A stretch of DNA of 5,487 nucleotides from Pseudomonadota bacterium (GTDB taxonomy: Bacteria; Pseudomonadota; Gammaproteobacteria; Burkholderiales; Gallionellaceae), in assembly GCA_021781695.1 (NCBI GenBank), contig JAJXWG010000125.1, positions 1 through 5,487 on the forward strand. The letters run 5' to 3'. The notes beneath the pieces are model-generated. The model had not been told where the DNA came from. It was given only the letters and a program-made list of their open reading frames with translations, and did not search any database. Of the stretch, positions 1 to 5,487 are shown piece by piece. The position numbers and the translations under genes were made by a program. Position 1 is the first letter of the stretch. The number at the start of each line of letters is the position of its first letter.

Positions 1-2187
1 TCTGGCTCATTCTCGAGCATGGCGCAATCCATCAAGGGACACAGGGAATTGCTGGAGTCTGAGGTCCGGAAACAGACCGAGGAATTGCAGAATGCGAATC
101 GCCTGCTGCAGCAGGATATACATGAACGCGAACTGGCTGAGGCTGCAGTATTGGAAAAGGAATATCACTATCGCATGGCGATTGAAACTTCAGCGGATGG
201 CTTTTTGATGTTCGATAAGCTTGGGAAGCTCCTGGAAGTCAATGACAGTTATGTTCGTCTGTCTGGCTTCATGCGAGGGGAACTCCTGAAAAAACATGTC
301 TATGATCTTGACGCAGATCATGACAGGGAGCTTGTGTCTGCAAAGATCGAGAGCATTATCCGAAATGGGAAGCATGAGAACTTTGAGACAAGACACAGGA
401 AAAAGGATGGAAGCATTTTCCCGGTTCGGGTGTCGGTTTCCTGCACTGAAGGGGAAAGAGCATTTTTTGCCTTCATCACGGATATGACCAGTCGCAAGGA
501 GGCCGAAGAGGCCATGCAGCTCGCATCGCTGGTTTACCAGAACTCCAGAGAAGCGATGCTCGTGACAGATGCCGAGAACTGCATCATTGCAATCAATCCA
601 GCCTTTACGGACATCACGGGTTACAGGCTTGAAGATGTAAAGGGAAGAAATCCCAATATTTTTGCATCCGGCCATCATGAAAAGGACTTCTATCAGTCCA
701 TGTGGCGCTGCATAAATCTTGACGGCTATTGGCGTGGAGTCGTGTGGGACAGGCGCAAGGATGGGGAAATGCGCGCCATGCAGCTGAGCATCAATGCCAT
801 CAGGAATGATGCGGGGGAGGTATATCGGTATGTCGCACTGATGTCCGATATCACGGAGAAAAAGAAATCCGACGAGTTGATCTTGCGGCAGGCCAATTAT
901 GATCAGTTGACCGGTTTGCCAAACCGCCAGATGTTCTACGACCGGTTCGAACTTGAGACCAGGAAAAGCCATCGTAATGGCAGAAAGCTCGCCCTTTTGC
1001 TGATCGACCTTGACCGCTTCAAGGAGATCAATGATACCCTGGGTCACGACAAAGGCGACATGTTGCTGGTGGAAGCAGCCCGCCGCATCTTCGATTCTGT
1101 GCGTGAGTCGGATACCGTTGCCCGCCTGGGTGGGGATGAGTTTGTCGTGATCTTGACGGACCTCGAGGACTTGTCAGGCGTCGACCGGATAGCACAGAAC
1201 ATCATTGACAGGTTGACCGAACCTTTCGTGCTGACGGGGGAAGATGCGTTTATTTCCGCAAGTATCGGCATCTCGATCTATCCGGACGATTCGCTGAAAA
1301 TGGATGACATCTTCAAGGGCGCGGATCAGGCCATGTATGCGGCAAAGAATGCCGGACGCAACCGTTTCAGATATTTCACGAGGGAAATGCAGGAGGTGGC
1401 GCAAAAGCGGCTGCGCCTTGCCAACGATATGCGTCTTGCGCTGAGCCTCGGCCAATTCTCCGTCTTTTACCAGCCGATCGTGGATATGAAAACTGGAGAG
1501 GTATTCAAGGCGGAGGCATTGATAAGGTGGTTCCATCCCGGGCATGGGGTGATCAGTCCGGCCGAATTCATCCCGCTGGCAGAGGAAACCGGGCTGATCG
1601 TACCTATCGGGGACTGGGTCTTCAAAAAAGCCATAGAACAATGCAAATCCTGGAGAGAAGAATTCCAGGACTTCCAAATCAGCATCAACAAATCACCTGT
1701 GCAGATGCGCAGCAAGGATTCATTGATGTGGAACGAATATCTCATAATGGCTGGCGTTCCCGGCCAGGCGGTATGCGTCGAGATCACCGAGGGGTTGCTG
1801 CTGGACCCAGAACCACAAGTCAACAGGAAACTGCTGAAATTCAGGGACGACGGCATCCAGGTATCAATCGATGATTTCGGGACGGGTTATTCCTCGCTGT
1901 CCTACCTCAAGGAATTCGATATCGATTTTCTCAAGATCGACCGGTCTTTCGTCAGGAATCTTGCACCGGGAGCAAGCGAGCTTGCGCTTTGCGAGGCGAT
2001 CGTGGTTATGGCCCACAAGCTGGGGATGAAGGTCGTGGCAGAAGGGGTCGAGACGGAGAGGCAACGGGATCTGCTGCTGCAGATGGGATGCGATTTTGCT
2101 CAGGGCTACCTTTATTCGCCGCCTGTTTCTGCAGAGAATTTTGAACTGCTTCTGAAGAACCAGGCAGAGTCCTTCGCTCTCTCGTGA
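1..2187 (+). CDS. PAS-PAS-GGDEF-EAL cyclic-di-GMP signalling protein, 5' end outside window
   Basis: A sensor protein that probably makes and/or degrades cyclic di-GMP at the inner membrane. Numbering from the ATG at 19: coiled-coil linker 7-48; PAS 1 about 50-160; PAS 2 about 168-288, each ending in a PAC-like D-M/I-T motif; GGDEF domain about 290-450; EAL domain about 460-715. Visible GGDEF residues are D330, N338 and an intact GGDEF at 371-375, with an RxxD inhibitory site (R362-D365) five residues before it. Visible EAL residues are EAL 499-501, N557, E588, D618-D619 in DDFGTGY, K639, E675 and Q695, so the known metal and catalytic positions are kept. The frame is open to base 1, there is no Shine-Dalgarno before the ATG at 19, and the preceding S-G-S-F-S-S-M-A resembles the end of a HAMP domain. 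I therefore infer an upstream start with membrane segments. Whether cyclase or phosphodiesterase activity dominates cannot be read from sequence. Confidence 0.93.
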   Translation, partial: SGSFSSMAQSIKGHRELLESEVRKQTEELQNANRLLQQDIHERELAEAAVLEKEYHYRMAIETSADGFLMFDKLGKLLEVNDSYVRLSGFMRGELLKKHVYDLDADHDRELVSAKIESIIRNGKHENFETRHRKKDGSIFPVRVSVSCTEGERAFFAFITDMTSRKEAEEAMQLASLVYQNSREAMLVTDAENCIIAINPAFTDITGYRLEDVKGRNPNIFASGHHEKDFYQSMWRCINLDGYWRGVVWDRRKDGEMRAMQLSINAIRNDAGEVYRYVALMSDITEKKKSDELILRQANYDQLTGLPNRQMFYDRFELETRKSHRNGRKLALLLIDLDRFKEINDTLGHDKGDMLLVEAARRIFDSVRESDTVARLGGDEFVVILTDLEDLSGVDRIAQNIIDRLTEPFVLTGEDAFISASIGISIYPDDSLKMDDIFKGADQAMYAAKNAGRNRFRYFTREMQEVAQKRLRLANDMRLALSLGQFSVFYQPIVDMKTGEVFKAEALIRWFHPGHGVISPAEFIPLAEETGLIVPIGDWVFKKAIEQCKSWREEFQDFQISINKSPVQMRSKDSLMWNEYLIMAGVPGQAVCVEITEGLLLDPEPQVNRKLLKFRDDGIQVSIDDFGTGYSSLSYLKEFDIDFLKIDRSFVRNLAPGASELALCEAIVVMAHKLGMKVVAEGVETERQRDLLLQMGCDFAQGYLYSPPVSAENFELLLKNQAESFALS

Positions 2188-2220
2188 AGTGTCAGACAGC
2201 GTCCAATATTTTCCGCTGAT

Positions 2221-2501
2221 CTGCGTCCAATCCTGATTGGTTGAGCTGGTCGCGCTAGATCGGGTTAACTCACCCGATGGTCATGCTTGAAATCGCATGC
2301 ACCCCGCTTCAGACATTGAACAACTTTTACAAACCTGCAATCAGGCGAGGTAATGGAATTCATTGAACACGAAAAGCTGTACGGGCTTGGGTGTGGGTTG
2401 GTGGACATGACGCTGCTGGCTTCCGCCTCATTATGCCGGGCGCGGAGTTGTGGACACACTGCAACTGGAAAAGGACAAATATGTTGGCTATTCCATGCTG
2501 A
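2221..2501 (+). pseudogene. vapC: Decayed PIN-domain (VapC-type) toxin gene, multiple frameshifts
   Basis: Fragments of a VapC-like ribonuclease toxin lie in successive frames. From 2240, V-E-L-V-A-L-D-R. From 2265, L-T-H-P-M-V-M-L-E-I-A-C, matching the H-P-x-V-x-x-E-L-A-C segment of the family. From about 2332, E-V-M-E-F-I-E-H-E-K-L-Y-G-L-G-C-G-L-V-D followed by LLAS, the typical C-terminal half, with the conserved PIN aspartate codon at 2404-2406. From 2433, M-P-G-A-E-L-W-T, after which the expected D-K-R-L is lost; that frame stops at 2499-2501, just inside the 3' end of the efflux gene on the other strand. Frames change near 2264, between about 2320 and 2347, and near 2431. The N-terminal V-D-T-S-x-W motif with the first catalytic aspartate is not recognisable, and no vapB antitoxin is visible. 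An active toxin of this family is about 130 residues; only about 90 codons' worth remain. The family match is from memory of family patterns. Confidence 0.72.
2259..2278. other. Perfect 7-bp inverted repeat with 6-nt loop
   Basis: ATCGGGT and ACCCGAT flank a TAACTC loop, giving a 7-bp stem. It lies in the gap between two convergent transcription units, where a terminator would be useful, but no T-run follows on either strand, so it is not a standard intrinsic terminator. It also spans one frame break of the vapC relic. It may be chance. A second, shorter palindrome (CCAATC/GATTGG, 2227-2240) lies just before it and also lacks a T-run. No convincing terminator was found elsewhere in 2188-2487. 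Confidence 0.3.
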
Positions 2502-3999
2502 CTTGCGGGGGCGATGCAGGGGTGGCGGGCGTTCTCACCAGCAACAGCAGGGGCAGCATGAAGATGAAGTTGAGAGTGGCAAACCAGAAGCTCGCGATGA
2601 AACCGATATTCTGCGCCTCGTGAAGAACAGCGCCGGCGGCAATTGCAACGCCCTGATGGGTTTGCGTGCCGAAATGCAGCGGAGAAAGATAGGCGTGCAA
2701 TGCGCTGCTGTAGATATTCACATCGCCACGCAACAGGCTCCAGGCCTCTTCGGTGTTGCGCGAAAAATAAGTCGTGAGTATGGAAATGCCCAGTGCAGAG
2801 CCTAATGCGCGAATCAGGCTGTAAATGCCCGCAGCCTCGGCCGCAATGGCCTTGGGCAGCGTCGTGAAGGCAAGCGTTGAAATCGGCACGAAGATCAGCC
2901 CCATGCCCAGGCCTTGCAGCATCATCGGAAGGATCAGATCATGCGCCGTGATCTCGCTCGTGAAGAGCGTCATCAGGTAGTTTCCCGCGATGCTCGAAAT
3001 GATGCCGGCAAAGATGAAGATGCGCGGCTTTATCCTTCCCGAAAATTTTCCGACGATGATCATCACCAGAAAGGAGGCCAGGCCGCGCGGCGCCATGTAA
3101 AGCCCGGCCTCGAAGGTCGGGTAGCCCAGAAAGTCCTGCAGAAAAATCGAATTTAACAGCATGCCGCCGAAAAAGCCGATGCCTATCGTGGTCATGATGA
3201 GGCTTGCGAACAAAAAATTCCGGTCCTTGAAGATGCGCAGATCGAACAGCGGATGATGTTTCCCGGTCAGGTTATGGACGAAGAAAAAGATCAGCGCGAG
3301 CGTGCCCAGGAACGCTGCGATGGCCAGCATCTTTGAGCTGAACCAGTCGTCCTGATTGCCGCGATCGAGCACCAGTTGCAGCGCACCAATTGCCAATGCC
3401 AGCGATGAAAAACCCAGCCAGTCCATGCGCCGTTCGCGCACCGCGGTGTTGGGAACGTAGCGCATGGAAAACAGGAAGGACAGAATGCCGACCGGAAGGT
3501 TGATGTAAAAAGTCCAGCGCCAGCTGACGACTTCGGTGAGCCAACCGCCCAGCGTAGGCCCCAGTATCGGAGCGACCATCACACCCATACTCCAGACCGC
3601 CATCGCCTTGCCGCGCTGTTCGCCGGGAAATACCTGCAGCATGATGGATTGCGACAAGGGTACGAGGGATGCGCCGAATATTCCCTGCAGGAAGCGGAAC
3701 AGCACCATCTGAAAGAGCGAGCCGGCCATGCCGCACAGTGCGGACGTGATGACAAATCCCGCGATGCTGATCAAGAGATAGCGATGCTGTCCCATGCGGT
3801 CTGTCAGATAGCCGGTCAAAGGCATGAAGATCGCGGAGGCGATCAGGTATGAGGTCAGTACCCAGCTGATGTTGTCCGGCGTGGCATTGAGCTGTCCTGC
3901 CATGTCGGGCAAGGCGACATTGACGATGGTGGTGTCGAGCACCTGCATGATGGTGGCAGCCATCACCGCGATGCTGATCAGTATGCGCCTGCCATCCAT
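2488..3999 (-). CDS. emrB: EmrB-like MFS drug/proton antiporter (DHA2, 14 helices)
   Basis: Inner-membrane transporter expected to drive export of hydrophobic drugs or toxic organic compounds with the proton gradient, passing substrate to the EmrA-like adaptor encoded just before it. About 503 residues with many hydrophobic stretches, the usual size of the 14-helix DHA2 family. Motifs, numbered from the GTG one codon earlier: L-D-T-T-I-V-N-V-A-L-P at 22-32 in helix 1; motif A G-Y-L-T-D-R-M-G at 64-71; R103 with Q-G at 106-107 (motif B); the antiporter motif C G-P-T-L-G-G at 148-153, followed by W-R-W-x-F-Y-I-N-L-P-V-G at 161-172. The ATG at 3999 shares its A with the TGA of emrA; a GTG at 4002 is an alternative start overlapping by four bases. 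No clear Shine-Dalgarno is seen, so translation probably depends on ribosomes finishing emrA. Substrate is not predictable from sequence. Confidence 0.93.
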   Translation of the reverse strand: MDGRRILISIAVMAATIMQVLDTTIVNVALPDMAGQLNATPDNISWVLTSYLIASAIFMPLTGYLTDRMGQHRYLLISIAGFVITSALCGMAGSLFQMVLFRFLQGIFGASLVPLSQSIMLQVFPGEQRGKAMAVWSMGVMVAPILGPTLGGWLTEVVSWRWTFYINLPVGILSFLFSMRYVPNTAVRERRMDWLGFSSLALAIGALQLVLDRGNQDDWFSSKMLAIAAFLGTLALIFFFVHNLTGKHHPLFDLRIFKDRNFLFASLIMTTIGIGFFGGMLLNSIFLQDFLGYPTFEAGLYMAPRGLASFLVMIIVGKFSGRIKPRIFIFAGIISSIAGNYLMTLFTSEITAHDLILPMMLQGLGMGLIFVPISTLAFTTLPKAIAAEAAGIYSLIRALGSALGISILTTYFSRNTEEAWSLLRGDVNIYSSALHAYLSPLHFGTQTHQGVAIAAGAVLHEAQNIGFIASFWFATLNFIFMLPLLLLVRTPATPASPPQVSME

Positions 4000-4973
4000 C
4001 ACTTAATGTGCACAGTGACGGTCGCCGTCGCCCCGATGCGCAGAGCGCGGTCCGTAGGCGAGAGCCTGATGCGCACCGGCACGCGCTGCGTGATCTTGAC
4101 CCAGTTTCCGGTTGCATTCTGCGGTGGCAGCAATGAGAATGCGGTGCCTGTGCTGCCGCCCAGACTCTCCACGGTCCCCGTGAAATGCTGGCCGGGATAC
4201 ATGTCGAACTCGATGTCCACCTGCTGGCCCGCGCGTATGCCCGGCAACTCGGTCTCCTTGAAATTGGCATCGACATGGAAGCTGTTTTTCTCGATCAGCG
4301 CAAAAAGCGGCGCGCCTATGTCCACCATGGAGCCTGCGACGAGCGTGAGATTGCTGATCTGCCCGTCCTGGGCGGCCAGAACATGCGTGTTTTCGATGTC
4401 GAGATTCGCCTGGCTGATCGCCGCCTCTGCCTTCATCACGTCTCCGCGCTCTGCAGTTTTTTCAGGGGCGGAATGCGCGCTCTTCAGCCTCGCATGCGCT
4501 TCGTCAACTGCAGCCTGCAGGCTTTTCATGCGGGTATCCGCATCGTCCAGGGCCTGCTGGGAGAGAAAATGCCGTGCCACGAGTCTCCTGTCACGGGCAG
4601 CGATGCTCTTGGCATTTGCAAGGTCGCTTTCGCTCTGTTCTATCTGTGCCCGGGCGAGCTCGATTTCCGAGTGATCCCGGCGCGCGTTCTGCAAGGCTTG
4701 CGCAAGATCCGCCTGTGCATGCGAGAGCGCGATTCTGTATGGTTCGGGATCAACGTCAAACAGCGCATCGCCTTTCTTTACGAACTGATTCTCCTGCACA
4801 TAGACCTTGATCACCCGGCCTGCGACCTGTGATGCGACATTCACCACATCCGCTTCGATATACGCGTTTTCCGTGCTGCGATAAGCGTCATAGTAGCGCT
4901 GATAGGCAAACCACCCCAGCAGGAGTGCGAGTGCTGCCATCGCAGTCAAAGTCTTCGCATTGAAAAATTTCAT
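3999..4973 (-). CDS. emrA: EmrA-like periplasmic membrane fusion protein (HlyD family)
   Basis: Adaptor that links the EmrB-like pump in the inner membrane to an outer-membrane channel. 324 residues. Short cytoplasmic start, one membrane anchor at about 8-25, then the N-A-Y-I-E-A-D-V segment at 36-43 typical of EmrA proteins. Next come a lipoyl-like half with V-A-G-R-V at 50-54 and V-K-K-G-D at 65-69, a long Ala/Gln/Glu-rich alpha-helical hairpin about 79-190, and the second lipoyl half (A-A-Q-D-G-Q-I-S). The beta-barrel has the diagnostic F-K-E-T-E-L and F-D-M-Y-P-G, and near the end G-N-W-V-K-I-T-Q-R-V-P-V-R-I at 289-302. The frame runs 36 codons further upstream to 5081, but that part reads inside the regulator gene and is not EmrA-like. 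The ATG at 4973 forms an ATGA overlap with the regulator stop and has a modest GGGA eight bases before it, so I chose it. Confidence 0.93.
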   Translation of the reverse strand: MKFFNAKTLTAMAALALLLGWFAYQRYYDAYRSTENAYIEADVVNVASQVAGRVIKVYVQENQFVKKGDALFDVDPEPYRIALSHAQADLAQALQNARRDHSEIELARAQIEQSESDLANAKSIAARDRRLVARHFLSQQALDDADTRMKSLQAAVDEAHARLKSAHSAPEKTAERGDVMKAEAAISQANLDIENTHVLAAQDGQISNLTLVAGSMVDIGAPLFALIEKNSFHVDANFKETELPGIRAGQQVDIEFDMYPGQHFTGTVESLGGSTGTAFSLLPPQNATGNWVKITQRVPVRIRLSPTDRALRIGATATVTVHIK

Positions 4974-5401
4974 GTGAGCGATCCCAGTTTTCCGCGGATA
5001 TTGTTCATCACGCGGAGCGCATTTTGAATCTCGTCCTGACTCAGACCGGAAAGCAGTTTGTTGCGAAGATCGGTGGCGCACGCACGTATGCTTTCAACAC
5101 TGTTCATGCCGTTTTCAGACAGGTGCAGATGCTTGACGCGGCGATCCGTCTTGCTGCTGCAGCGCTTGAGCAAGCCTTCCTTTTCCATGTGATCGACAAG
5201 CCTGACCAGCGTGGCAGGTTCTATACCCATGCTTTGGGCCAGCTCCTTGTGCGTGCATCCGTCGTTGCGCGACAGGTGCAACAGCAAAGTCCAGCGGGAG
5301 AGGGTGAATCCCTGCGGCCTCAGCTGGCGATCCAACGCGATGCGCCAGGCATGTGTGGTTAGGAACATCGATTCGGCGAACTGTTCGTTCAATGGCTTCA
5401 T
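4970..5401 (-). CDS. MarR-family transcriptional regulator, SlyA-like
   Basis: A 143-residue dimeric winged-helix repressor, the usual MarR size, and the likely ligand-responsive controller of the efflux genes that follow it. Residues 17-37 (H-A-W-R-x-x-L-D-R-x-L-x-P-x-G ending in R-W) and 59-67 (G-I-E-P-A-T-L-V-R) closely resemble SlyA, including the recognition helix about 61-75. The wing carries the conserved D-R-R at 86-88 and H-L-x-L-S at 91-95. Terminal helices 1-30 and 100-143 would form the dimer interface. Start choice: the ATG at 5401 has AGGA eight bases upstream. An in-frame ATG at 5428 would add nine residues but lies inside the palindromic operator and lacks such a site, so I reject it. 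The stop overlaps the emrA start by four bases. By analogy with emrR-emrA-emrB of E. coli, it probably represses its own operon. The inducer is unknown. Confidence 0.92.
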   Translation of the reverse strand: MKPLNEQFAESMFLTTHAWRIALDRQLRPQGFTLSRWTLLLHLSRNDGCTHKELAQSMGIEPATLVRLVDHMEKEGLLKRCSSKTDRRVKHLHLSENGMNSVESIRACATDLRNKLLSGLSQDEIQNALRVMNNIRGKLGSLT

Positions 5402-5409
5402 TTTTGTTT

Positions 5410-5414
5410 TCCTG
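5410..5414 (-). promoter_or_regulatory. Shine-Dalgarno of the marR-like gene
   Basis: CAGGA on the minus strand, with AGGA ending eight bases before the ATG at 5401 and an A-rich spacer between. This is the best ribosome site of the operon, and it decides the start in favour of 5401 over 5428. Confidence 0.7.
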
Positions 5415-5433
5415 CTAATGATTAGCATGCTAA
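5414..5433. promoter_or_regulatory. Overlapping palindromic MarR/SlyA-type operator
   Basis: Two perfect palindromes share the half-site TTAGC: GCTAATGATTAGC (5414-5426) and TTAGCATGCTAA (5422-5433). The second differs at one position from the published SlyA consensus TTAGCAAGCTAA and is fully symmetric. It lies 21-32 bases before the start codon of a SlyA-like regulator, where binding would block transcription initiation or early elongation of the marR-emrA-emrB operon. The first palindrome reaches the edge of the ribosome site. I infer autorepression. No -35/-10 pair is clear: GCTAAT inside the operator or CATAGT just upstream of it (minus strand, complement of about 5433-5438) could serve as the -10, but spacing to any -35-like hexamer is poor. 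Confidence 0.7.
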
Positions 5434-5487
5434 CTATGATGAAGGAAAATCAGCCGTTTGTCGACAGCCGTCGCTACAGGAATCTGT

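Noticed and set aside
190..1047. 285-codon open frame on the minus strand
   Set aside because: It is antisense to the two PAS domains and GGDEF start of a clearly real gene, has no recognisable domain, and no ribosome site was evident.
2227..2278. Hairpins as intrinsic terminators for the convergent genes
   Set aside because: Stems of 6 and 7 bp exist, but neither is followed by a T-run on either strand.
2353..2805. 150-codon plus-strand open frame
   Set aside because: Only its first roughly 27 codons are meaningful, as part of the vapC relic; the rest is antisense to the 3' end of emrB and is Gln/Arg-rich noise.
3272..4276. 334-codon open frame on the minus strand, rich in Arg, His and Ser
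   Set aside because: It is a frame-shifted reading of emrB and emrA, with the skewed composition expected of a GC-rich shadow frame.
4006..4832. Two long open frames on the plus strand across emrA
   Set aside because: They are antisense to a well-supported EmrA gene; the Cys/Ser/Arg/Ala-rich translation shows no family features.
4974..5081. N-terminal extension of emrA by 36 codons
   Set aside because: It reads inside the marR-like gene in another frame, and its sequence is unlike an EmrA N-terminus; the start at 4973 places the membrane anchor normally.
1..5487. CRISPR array, tRNA, rRNA or insertion sequence
   Set aside because: No regularly spaced repeats, cloverleaf-like sequence, ribosomal RNA segments, transposase or long terminal inverted repeats were seen.

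Overview
The window looks like a chromosomal segment of a Gram-negative proteobacterium, most likely a betaproteobacterium. This rests on the style of the encoded proteins (a multi-PAS GGDEF/EAL protein and an EmrA/EmrB pump behind a SlyA-like MarR regulator) and a moderately GC-rich composition. The exact taxon cannot be fixed from this sequence alone.

Left part (1-2187, + strand): the C-terminal 728 codons of a cyclic-di-GMP signalling protein with two PAS domains, GGDEF and EAL. The frame is open to the window edge, and the residues before the first ATG look like the end of a HAMP domain, so the gene very probably starts upstream with a membrane sensor part. Both catalytic domains keep their key residues.

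Middle (2188-2487): a 300-bp stretch between convergent genes with no intact gene. It is not empty. Read on the + strand with frame changes, it holds a decayed PIN-domain toxin gene (vapC type) with no recognisable vapB partner. The strongest segment, around 2335-2433, carries the typical C-terminal half of such toxins.

Right part (2488-5401, - strand): a compact three-gene operon in the order marR-like regulator, emrA-like membrane fusion protein, emrB-like 14-helix drug/proton antiporter. The genes overlap at both junctions (ATGA and GTGATG), which suggests translational coupling. The expected outer-membrane channel (TolC type) is not encoded here. Just upstream of the regulator (5414-5433) lie two overlapping palindromes. 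One of them, TTAGCATGCTAA, is a perfectly symmetric version of the known SlyA binding consensus. The layout therefore suggests a self-repressed efflux operon induced when a ligand releases the regulator.

Most of the window is ordinary. The parts worth a second look are the vapC relic, the SlyA-type operator and the HAMP-like beginning of the truncated signalling gene. I found no convincing new biological system.
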